In this document: one piece after another, positions 12,245 through 22,019 of the stretch
Layout: each line of letters opens with the position of its first letter
How positions within the stretch are numbered: the first letter of the stretch is position 1
NCBI GenBank assembly: GCA_015680685.1
Contig: MNCI01026517.1
Location: 374,994 to 438,993 of the forward strand
Length of the DNA: 64,000 nucleotides
DNA from: Gnetum montanum
Lineage: Eukaryota; Streptophyta; Gnetopsida; Gnetales; Gnetaceae
Direction: 5' to 3'
The notes under the pieces: model-generated
The model's database searches: none
Told to the model about the DNA's origin: nothing
Seen by the model: the letters and a program-made list of their open reading frames with translations, nothing else
Program-made: the position numbers and the translations under genes

Positions 12245-15200
12245 ATGGTTAAATGGCACACCGAATTAGACACCATGTCTTCTTCTTCTTCTCACAAGAG
12301 AAATTCACCACCTAGGAATCATACAAAGAACAATTGGTATTCTAAAACACATAACCTAAATCCACAAATTCCTCAACAATATAGGGTGGAATATACTCAG
12401 CCCGATGAGTATATACCCAACTTTACTTTTATCCTCCATCAGGATAAATAGATGCACTGGAGAGATTTACAAGATAACATAGTGTTACCTCTAGATCGTG
12501 TAGTCCCCAACATGCTCCTCTGTGCTTTGGCACAAATCGACATGACTCAACTCTATGCTGAATACGTTATAGGTGATTTTGACATAAGGGATTACTATCC
12601 TACATTAGCACAATGTATGAGGGACTCAAGGTAGAAGATCCAACATACACTATTGAAGGGCAAAGAGGTCCCGCACGTCTTAAGTAAAATAGGAGATGGC
12701 GAACCACTCATAATGGGTTCTCTATCAAAAGATGTTCCCCGTCCTAATAATAGTGAGGAGGTGGGGTATCAGAACCTATGCTCCATGATACATAACCCTA
12801 GTTCTGATCCTCGTGAACACCAGCTGTTCACCAAGGGAACATCAACATATAACAAGGACAGGCACTCTGATCATCATCATGATCAGGGCCGAAGCCATAG
12901 AAGAGAAGGTAAGAAACATCGACATGGAAATGGTTCTCCTTCTTCTTTTCCTTCTTCACATCATTCACCCTCTCCTTACACATTAGGGTGCAATCATAAA
13001 GAGCATAACGGTGAGGATAGAGGTAGACAAAATGAGAGACCTAGATGAGAGAGTCGAGAGAGAGGACAAGGCCATGAACGAAGGGAAAGTAGGAAACAAC
13101 GGAGACATCATAGACGTCATGAAAGAGATGATCATGAAGAACCCCTACTTGCCACCTTGAGCAGATTAAATATAACAGAGGTAGTGAGAATACCAACAAG
13201 GCATTTAAGAGNCAGATTAAATATAACAGAGGTAGTGAGAATACCAACAAGGCATTTAAGAGATAGTCGGATCAAGCGCTTAGACATGAACAATATTCCA
13301 TGCTTTGAAGGGGGATACAACGTGGATCCACAAAATCATTTATAGGAATTTCATGATGCCAGTGCCTTGCAAAACATAGAAAATGAGTGGTAGAAACTAA
13401 AGTTGTTTTCCAGGACACTCATAAAGGAAGCAGAGAGTTGGTACTGATCCTTAGAACCGGAAACCATTAGGAGGTCGAGTAAGATGTTAGAACTCTTCAA
13501 CGATAAGTATTAGACATACTCCAAAGTGTCTAATTTGCATAAGCAGATCCAAGGATGGAAGCAAGGTACTCATGAACCCTTGGATGCTACCATGGGCCGC
13601 TACTATGCATTGTTACATCGTTTCTCGGGCCATGATTATGCACAACGGGATCAACTTCGCCACATCATAGATGGGATAAGGTACGCAACTAGGAGAACCC
13701 TTGGGACTTATGCCTATGGGAGATTATCAGAACTTAGATACCATGAAGTTCACAGGTTGTTGGAGCAAGTAGCCAAAGAAGAAGAGGAGCTACGAAAAAG
13801 GGAAAGTGTGGAAGAATATAACCATGATCCCTCTCTTCGAAAGAAGGGAGTGAGATTTTGCGATGAAGAGGATGAGTCACCAATCGAAGAGTTGGCGAAC
13901 AGGAAAACCTTGCCTCTCCAAAAGCTAACAATGGAAGTATCGGATCAGGTAGATGAAGTATGGAGCTCCTTAGATAGTAAAGTTGAAACTGTCCTAAAAA
14001 TTGTAGAAGAGTCTAAGGAGGAATGAAGTAGTGACAAGGACAAGAAAAAGTAGAGAGATTCAGGCCCTGCACGTGACAAGGGTAAGGGGAAAATAACTAT
14101 CTTTGATGAGGTTGTGGATTCAGACACAGAAAATGATGATAGATGTGAGATCTGCTAATATGACCATCCTAAGGGATGTTGTCCAATCATCTCAGATCTA
14201 CAAGAGTTTGGGTTGTATGCACTCAACCCAAGACTCAACAAACGGAAAACACCCTATAGGTTACCTTATCCCCAAGGTAACCCAAGGTAGTTCCACCAAC
14301 CCTTGACGTACTATCCATGTGGAACTCTACCACAAACCATTGAATAACATCAGCAGTGGAAATACCCACAATCATGGAGGATGCCACCACCAAAACAACA
14401 GTACCCTTACCGATAGCCCGAACAATATGGATACTACATGCAGCAGCCAATTTCTCCAAGTGACTCCATGGGTCACACAACTCCCCAACATCACTACCAA
14501 GTTTGGGAGTACTTTAGAAGGACTCCTTCTCCTCCGGGAGACGCTCCATATCCATACCATCCTTCTGCTCCATCCGCACCTCTTCCACCTGTAGTTCCCA
14601 TACCTCCTGCTCCAACAATGCAAGGGGAACTCCACACTCAACCATAGCCACAAAATGCTATGAGAGCTATAAACATTCAACCCACTGCTGATTCTGATAA
14701 CTATAAAAGAAGAAGACCCTTCTTTAGAACCAAAAGCCCAGACAAGCTCTCACAACAACAAGTGGTTGAGTCTATGATCACTCCTCCAACACACATGGCT
14801 TCAGAGCACCCTTTAGTCCAACAACAGAGATTCATGCATACGGTTATGTTAACACATATCATAACCAACTAGATTAAGATAGGCCACCTTCCTAGGAAAC
14901 TAGCTAACCCTGGAAGTTCCTTAATCTATCTCCAAGTCAGCAGGAATGAACCACATAAGGCTCTTCTTGACTTAGGTTCCGGAGTCAACTTAATTTCATG
15001 AGAAATGCATCAAGCCTAAAACCTGCCCCAACTTAAGAAGAGAACCATCCAGCTGGAGCTGGCAGACCAGTCCATCACCATTCCCTTGGGATTGGTGGAG
15101 GACATCATTACCACTATGTGTGGTTGGTCATACCTAGTCAATTTCCTGGTGATTGAAGTTAACAATAACGAAGGGGACTTCCCAATTATAATGGAAAGGG

Positions 15201-15396
15201 CATGGATAAGTACAGTAGATGCATTCGTAGGGATTCACAATATTTCCTTAGAAATAGCTAAGGTAAACATTTATAGAAAGATCGAGAAGAAGAAAATTTC
15301 ATGCATCACATATAGTGATTCATCAGGTGATGACATGGAGGAACTCCATGCAACAGGTGTGCCCTTGAAACTTGAAGACAAAGATGCCTATATGTA
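12245..15396 (+). pseudogene. Gag-protease polyprotein of the non-autonomous element
   Basis: One frame, broken by about 18 stops (roughly two thirds TAG), runs from the ATG at 12245 to about 15396. Regions in order: a Ser/Asn-rich N-terminus; a basic, His/Arg-rich linker (12850-13150); a gag capsid-like region (about 13260-13800: LFSRTLIKEAESWY, MLELFNDKY, YYALLHRFSGHD); an acidic Glu-rich segment; a zinc knuckle relic near 14145 (CEIC.YDHPKGCC); a Pro/Gln/Tyr-rich stretch (14300-14650); and a retropepsin-like region near 14960 (ALLDLGSGVNLIS, then LELADQSITIPLG). No RT, RNase H or integrase motif follows. Part of the capsid region is duplicated around the N at 13212. Confidence 0.8.
13162..13262 (+). 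repeat. 50-bp perfect duplication around an N (assembly join)
   Basis: Bases 13162-13211 and 13213-13262 are identical and are separated only by the N at 13212. This looks like two overlapping contig ends joined without merging, not a biological repeat. Confidence 0.85.
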
Positions 15397-15570
15397 GCAA
15401 CCACACAACAAGTAGTAGACACCCCATGGTTGACAGCTACTAGAAAGAGGAACCAACAAATATGCATGGAAAAAACTATGGGAACAACTCATGCCAACAA
15501 CGAAGGCATAGACACATTGGAATATGACTGTCGCCAACTTTCATCCCTTAATCTAAGAACATCAATCAGG

Positions 15571-15768
15571 AGAAGTTGGACACTTCTATGAAATTCAAAT
15601 AGGTGCTCATTATTTTGGATCTCTCCCTTTCCATTCAGTCATGGGGGATATGACCACCTATGCTCCAAATGATTAGCATAGGTGGTCATATACTCCATGA
15701 CTAAATGGAAAGGGAGAGATCCAAAATAATGAGCACCTATTTGAATTTCATAGAAGTGTCCAACTTCT
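15571..15768. repeat. Near-perfect inverted repeat, 94-bp arms, 10-bp loop
   Basis: Arm 15571-15664 is the reverse complement of 15675-15768 with three mismatches, separated by ccaaatgatt. It lies in the 3' non-coding interior of the gag-protease element. A transcript would fold into a long hairpin. The first arm includes a copy of the polypurine-tract sequence agtcatggggg. Confidence 0.95.
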
Positions 15769-16371
15769 CATTCCTTTTCTTTCTCCATTCTATCACTACC
15801 GAAGGTTCGTGATTAGTCATGGGGGTATGGGGCCTAATTTTTTTGATTTTCTCCTAGCCCCTACACCTTCGGTAGTCATCATTAATATATATCCAAATCT
15901 ATATCATCCATACCACAACTTAGCCAATGGACCTTTCACCACATCAAGGTATCAACTACATTGGAATTTATTTACCTTTTCTAGTATAAGACTGTGTTAT
16001 GTGTGTAGATGGAAATCATACAACAATGGAGGGGATTTGGAAGGAATACTTGGAATGGAGCAGTGCTAGAAGAAGCTATGTAAGGAACAAGACCAATGGT
16101 GCGCTTCCGAATGGATAACAAAAGGCACAATCTTGGCGTTGGTAGCAACAACACTTCTTTCTCTCTCTCTTTCTCAGCTGCCAAATGAGGCCTGATGTCA
16201 ATGTAATAAGGTGTTCACTCTTGTTGTCATGAACACCAATTTTTTCTTATTCTGTAATGATGATCCATTCACAACTCATCCCATTAGTTTCATTTTAAGT
16301 CAATAATCCCATACCTTCCCGATATTATTGTAAGGAACTCGAGGATGAGTTTTTATTCAGTCATGGGGGTA
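15769..16371 (+). other. 3' untranslated part of the gag-protease element with polypurine tract
   Basis: No coding similarity. It ends in the polypurine tract tcatgggggta at about 16361-16371, immediately before the 3' LTR. An extra copy of the same tract (agtcatgggggtatgg) lies at about 15816. Confidence 0.6.
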
Positions 16372-17221
16372 TGATGGAACATGATATCACATGGGCCATG
16401 ATATCACGTATGCGATATCACGTCTACCACGATATCACATCCCACATGATATTGGGTCGTCCCCTATGATATCGCGTACGCAATATCGCGATGCACTGTC
16501 ATATCTATAAATAAGAGGTGGCTCTTCCTTGTTTCTCATCCTAGGCTTAGACCATAGTGAAACTCTGGTAGTTTGATCTCTCCAGAGATAGAATATTTTT
16601 CGTGTGCCCATAGTAGAAACTCCAAAGTGAACAGATCTTTATTTGAGAAAATATTGTACCTGAACACATGTTTGTGTATGGCAATAAAGATGAACTTCTT
16701 ATATAAACCTTGCAGTGCATTGAATAGGCTAATTAGGACTTTATTTATTGTTTTCCATTCAAATGCTTTATTAGGAATTAAATCTCTCTCAACCCTTCTC
16801 TCCTAGTTAAGTGCCTCAATACGACCACTTCAAGCACGTGCGTTACGCATGGTGATCCCAGCAACGACTAGCGTTTGGTAGCCACAGTTTCTTTGGTTCA
16901 GGGTGTGAACGGTAAGTGGGAATAGATGTTGACGCTAGGTTAATTTAGACTTAGTTAGTTAGTTAAGGTTAGTAATTAGTCTCTTCAACCCTTCACCTCA
17001 ATAGCATAGGAGATAAAACAAAAAAGCTATAAAAATCATATACCTCAGACTTACTTAACCATACACAGTGACAAATCCAAGTAAGTTTGGGAAGACAACG
17101 AATAATTAACCTTAAGTGTTCCATGAGGCGTGTAGGCACTTAGTCTGTGGAGCTGGACTGGATCACATGTGTTACGCTTGTATTCATATGGTTGAGTGTA
17201 GGGGTACTTCGCCACTCATCA
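16372..17221 (+). mobile_element. 3' LTR of the gag-protease element
   Basis: 850 bp, starting TGATGGAACATG and ending ACTCATCA. The U3 (about 16381-16490) holds six or so gatatc/gatattg motifs in near-tandem, often in palindromic context with cgcg or catg. The TATA box is at 16506-16513. Followed by the target-site copy gatgc. Confidence 0.9.
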
Positions 17222-18640
17222 GATGCGATTCACTAATGAAGATAGTGTCTCTTCATAACAAATGTTATTTTCATCTTATCATGACCTAAAAGGGTAGTTG
17301 TGATTAAGACCTAAAAGGGACATGTTGTAATAATGGATGTGTCTTTTAAGTTAACTGTTGGGGGTTTGATCTCAAGCATTTATACCTAGGGTTATAGGTC
17401 ATGCTAACATGTGAATGGTGGAGCCAATACAGGCAAGTCATCGGGTGTCAATTCCAGTATAGGCAAGTCATAGGAAGCCAGGTGAAGTAGGATAGGAAGT
17501 GGACTGGCCACCCCTTCTTGCTTGGTTATAGTCCTAACCATGGTGGTAATGTTGTATTTCCTCCAAGGTATAGATGCCAAAAGAAGAAAACCCCAAGGAA
17601 CACTCTCGAATAATGATCCGAATACACTTTTCAATATTAAAAAAGCATTCTTTTCTTTCTCTTTCTACATTTTTCCTATTATTTGCTTTATACATAATGT
17701 TGAACATGAATTATATTTCACATTGGTATATTTTATTTATACACATAATGTCTAATATATCATATATTTGATGTTTGCCATGACATTTGGGTATGGGATG
17801 TCATAATTGGTATCAAACCAAACCATAACCTAAGGACCATTTAGAATCATCAGCCAACTACAACATGAATTGAATGATAAACCTTGAAGCCACAACACAT
17901 GGACAGCCATTGATCATCACTGAATGTACCATATATCTATGATGCAAGTTATAAGATACCTTTCCATTAACTTTAGAAACAATGGATCAAGCATCTAGAT
18001 CCCAGTAACCAACAAAATTTGTTTCATGGATATCATTAACCAATGAATATTTGATCATACATCATCAAGCTTTATCAATTACAAGAGATATTGGTAAGAA
18101 AATGATACACCGGTCCATGTAAATTTTACCTATCTTAATACTATAATTATTAATCAATTAGGATCATTGTTAAATTTCTTTCAAGAAAGTTAGTAACTGT
18201 GACTTGAATTGATCTTGTTTTGTGGAAATTTACTATATAAGTAATCTAGAAGATTCCATGTTACCATATGTCAGCCTAGAAATGTTAATCTAAAAAAATA
18301 GGCTATTTTAATCGTTTTAATTTCTAAAAGATCAACTTTATTTTTGAACCTTAAAACTATGTCCAATGCGTAGTACCTGTTGAGATGATTACAATGATAC
18401 AAATTTCATCTCAATCAGACTTACAATTTGGGAGATATTGATGTTTAAAGTTTTTCATTATGCATGCAGTAAAATAATATTATATTATTATATTATTAAA
18501 TTATTATTTGAACAAAAAAATGTTAAAATATTAGGTCGAGAATCAACCTAGAATTGTTGTTTACCCATACTAAACCCTTACCTTGTCATCAACCGAACCA
18601 CCACGTCAACTATCAAGGCAAGGTGGAAGAAAATAATAAT
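17222..18640. other. Non-coding stretch right of the LTR element
   Basis: Its first bases are the original continuation of the target gene upstream of 11342, so they may hold further 5' exon or promoter of that gene (minus strand). The minus-strand open stretch at 17404-17634 shows no domain. The rest is AT-rich and unrecognised. Confidence 0.35.
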
Positions 18641-18684
18641 AAAAAGTTAAGAAAAAAACCTCTAAAATGCATATTAAGGATGAG

Positions 18685-18815
18685 GTCACATGTTTGATCC
18701 CATGTCCCAAAATACTTTAATTAAATAAAAATATAAATATACATAAAAAATATTATTATTTAAAAAATTGACTAAGAGGTTATGGGTTCAAACCTAGGCC
18801 CTCCATATTCTTAAA
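18685..18815 (+). repeat. Two decayed B-box/T-arm-like motifs
   Basis: aggtcacatgtttgatccc near 18693 and aggttatgggttcaaacc near 18778 resemble two copies of a tRNA-type B box about 85 bp apart in A/T-rich DNA. This may be a SINE relic. The evidence is weak and no A box is clear. Confidence 0.2.
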
Positions 18816-19214
18816 TATTATTTTACAAAAAAATGGAATATATAAAAATAACTTTTAATATATATGCACACACAAATTTTTGATTAGGGTCTATGGTAAG
18901 TCATAGCCAACCGCGGCCAGTGGTAGCCAACCATAGGGTAGCAGTTAATGAGATCTGGCCCTTACGACTAGCCACAAAAAATGGGGCATAAAAGAAATCA
19001 TGCCTCTATCAATGCCATCTTCACATGCCTCTACCACTGTCACTCATGCCTTTCACAACATCCAAATCCATGCCTCTACCACCTCATCATAGCCTTTCAC
19101 TACCTACATAACCTACCACCCTACATTACATAGCCATACCACTTGCAACCATGCCCACCACACCACATATCACCATGTCTAATTTACTGCCCATAACTAC
19201 CTCTCACACTACCC

Positions 19215-19456
19215 ATCACTACGTTCTGTGTTGCTTATCATTACCTCTCACACCACTCATTTCTAACTCCCATGCTATCCATCATTGGATCCCATGCCAC
19301 TCATCACTACCTCCCATGTTGTCCATCACTACCTCCCATGCCACCCATCACTACCTTTGACGTCATCCATCACTACCTCCTGTGCCACCCATCACTAACT
19401 CCCATGCTATCCATCACTAACTTCCATGTCATCCATCATCACTTCCACTACCACCA
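19215..19456 (+). repeat. 22-bp minisatellite, about 11 units without indels
   Basis: Unit close to atcactacctcccatgcc plus accc. Unit starts are exactly 22 bp apart from 19215 to 19435. Looser, diverged copies extend left to about 18990. One plus-strand frame stays open through it because of composition, and I do not call it a gene. Confidence 0.85.
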
Positions 19457-19459
19457 TGT

Positions 19460-20480
19460 GGACCTTAAAATGGTGCATCATTGTAGTTGTTGCTGTCATT
19501 CACAACAAAATGGAAAATTCTACATTATATGATAGAAAATTTTCAATTGTCCTTCAACCAATGGAAAAATTTCAAATCCCCATCAATTAATGAAAAATCC
19601 AAATTTTTGTCATTAAAATATTAATTTAAAATTAGAAGCTTGCAAAAATAATTTTCAAATTTAGAATTTGACATGATGGTAACAATAGAGATAAAAATTC
19701 CATAATTAGGTGTGCTCACTTTGGGGTAGTATTGGGATGGGTGACCTCTTGAGAAATCTCATTTTTTGTGCCAAGAGTCTTAAAATCCAAAAGCCATAAC
19801 TTTTGATTTTGGAAGCTTTTTTCGATAAAAAAATAGTTGTTTCCTATAGTTTTCAACCATTTTACTCCTCACCTGATATATTGCCTCAAGATCCTCAGAA
19901 GTTTAATTTTCAGACAACTTGAGCATATGATGTCCATTTTCAACATATGAATAGTCATTTCTAACATTTTTCACCCTTATAAACTCAATGGTGAGGTCAC
20001 ATTTATCATCTAGACATCTTATAATTCAATTATATTATAAATTCAACATTTTTATCTTTAAGATTTAGTACATAAACCTTACATATAGTCTTAATATTAC
20101 TATGGCATGTCATTAGTTACACTACCAAAGTCAGCATTCTTAAGGAGGCTAAAAAGGCTACTATGAATTAGATAATATAGTTACATATTACTAAAATTAT
20201 ATGATGTCATTAAACATTACTAAAATTAGATGATGTAATTATAAAATTAGCTATATTAGTTGGAGACTCAATTGTTGCATTAGTATTAGTTAATAATCAG
20301 TTGATGTATTAGTTGGAGAATTAGTTCAAGAAATAGAACAATCTTCAACCATCAAGAAAAGGGTATATTAATGCATCCTATAATGAAAAACATAGGGCAA
20401 AACAACATGGGGACTCAAACTCTCATTTTGACAAGGAGTATGATACTTATGAAGAGAAATGATCTAGACAAGAATTGACG
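19460..20480. other. AT-rich stretch, nothing recognised
   Basis: No coding similarity. A short imperfect duplication (tactaaaattayatgatgt) occurs near 20190-20235. Confidence 0.4.
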
Positions 20481-20481
20481 A

Positions 20482-21690
20482 ATGAGAATGAAAGTTGCAA
20501 CATACAACGTGTTTGCAAGATCCCTAGTGAGTGAGAAATAACATCCACTATCCATCATGGGCCTTGGATTGGCACAAATATTGATACCCATGCATTTTAG
20601 CAGAATTACAAGATTTGGATGTTGATGTCTTGTGCTTACAAGAAGTCTTATCATAGGAATTTCTATATCAATTCCAACTAGATTTGGAAAAGATGGGATC
20701 TAGAGGTATTTATAAGCAAAAGGGTTCTTGTGAAAGTTCTTCTTTTGAGCCATACAGATTACTATATTGTAGAAATTACAACATGGATGGTTGTTCAATC
20801 TTTTATAAAGAAGCCAAGTTTGAATTAGTACAAAGATTTGAATNTAAATTACAACATGGATGGTTGTGCAATCTTTTATAAAGAAGCCAAGTTTGAATTA
20901 GTACAAAGATTTGAATGGAGTTTAGAAAATATGATTTTTTTGAAATTCCAAAACTTCAAGCAATGGAAAAGAATGAATAGTTAAGATTTTTGAAAAATCA
21001 CATAGCCCTAGCATTAATTTTAAAAGTTCATCTATTAGGAATATGTGTATGCATGATTAACACACATTTAGTTGCCAAACCAATGTCTTCAAATGTTAGC
21101 CTTTGCCAAGGAGCATACTTGATTGAGCAAATAGAAGAAATTTTGAAGAAGAAGTTATTCCTAAGTTGTACTAATCTATCTAGTTCCATTTATTCTTTGT
21201 GGAGACTTCAATGAAAAAGTTGGAAATAGTGTTCATCAATTCTTAAAATATGGATCTACAAAGGAATCTTTGGAAGAAGAACCTAATTTGAAAATGATGT
21301 TTCCATCAAGTTAGCATGCAATTCCATTAGCCAATGCATATTCTATTTACTTTGAATCCTTAGTAGATAAATTAGACTCTAGAATTCAAAAATAGATGAT
21401 GTTAATGTATAGCATTCATCAAGAACCATAGTTTAGAAATTAATTTTCAATGATTAATGAAGATGGATCAACAACATTCTTCATTGAGACTTTGGATTAC
21501 ATTTGGTATGATGCCCGATTCTTTCAAGTGACCAAGTTACTAGAGTTGATTTCTAAAGAAGAAGTTGAGAAGAATCAACATCAAGCCTTGCCATCTCAAA
21601 CAAGACCATTTGATCATATACCGCTTATGACAGAATTACAGTTACTCCCACTAGTTCATAAGATTGATCAAGACCAAGAAGTATCTTAGT
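20482..21690 (+). pseudogene. CCR4-like deadenylase (EEP nuclease) pseudogene, no introns
   Basis: Relic of a carbon catabolite repressor 4 homologue, the poly(A)-specific exonuclease family with an endonuclease/exonuclease/phosphatase fold that acts in CCR4-NOT. Motifs in order: VATYNVFARSL near 20494; LDVDVLCLQEVL near 20620 (catalytic Glu region); KQKGSCESSSFEP and DGCSIFYKEAKFELVQRFE (20710-20843); a beta strand plus NTHLVAKP near 21060; the CGDFN-type element near 21200; GSTTFFIETLDYIWYD near 21465; and PFDHIPLMTEL near 21607, the final catalytic His/Asp region. About 400 residues' worth of domain is covered with frameshifts and no intron, so it may be a processed copy, though I see no poly(A) tract. 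A 71-bp duplicate around an N lies inside. Confidence 0.8.
20773..20916 (+). repeat. 71-bp duplication around an N (assembly join)
   Basis: 20773-20843 and 20846-20916 are the same 71 bp with one mismatch, on either side of the N at 20844. Same pattern as at 13212. Probably unmerged contig ends. Confidence 0.85.
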
Positions 21691-22019
21691 CTTACTTTTA
21701 TTTGATGATCTTATTATTTTATTCATTGTTTAATTGTTACTATGATAAGGCTAGCACTTGGTAGATCAAAGAACAATGACTACACTAGAGTGTGATGACA
21801 CTAAAGGCAACTAAGATCCAACCAATGCATAGTGATAAGAAAGTATGAAACAGGAATGATCTTTATCAAGTTTTACAATTTAAATTAATGTTAAACCGAA
21901 GCATCCAATTGGAAACCATGGTTTCATTTTTGAACTTCACTTCACTTAGATACAAAAAATTAGAAACTAGGAACTACATAGGGTTATGTTAGATATGACA
22001 TAGAAAAATTACAAAATTT
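21691..22019. other. Short non-coding spacer
   Basis: Nothing recognised between the CCR4-like pseudogene and the array that starts near 22.0 kb. Confidence 0.4.

Larger units (their letters stand above)
11343..17221 (+). mobile_element. Complete non-autonomous gypsy-type LTR retrotransposon (gag-protease only)
   Basis: A whole element with two related LTRs (11343-12134 and 16372-17221), both starting TGATGG and ending ACTCATCA. It has a tRNA-Asp-type primer site directly inside the 5' LTR and a G-rich polypurine tract before the 3' LTR. The flanks give a five-base target-site duplication, gatgt at 11338-11342 and gatgc at 17222-17226. The 4.2-kb interior encodes gag and an aspartic-protease relic but no reverse transcriptase, RNase H or integrase, so it must have moved using enzymes from another element (TR-GAG type). 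It sits inside an exon of the decayed minus-strand gene. Confidence 0.9.

Noticed and set aside
18685-18815. tRNA gene
   Set aside because: Only B-box-like phrases. No cloverleaf, anticodon arm or A box could be built.
19151-19532. His/Pro/Ser-rich plus-strand open frames
   Set aside because: They are translations of the 22-bp minisatellite.
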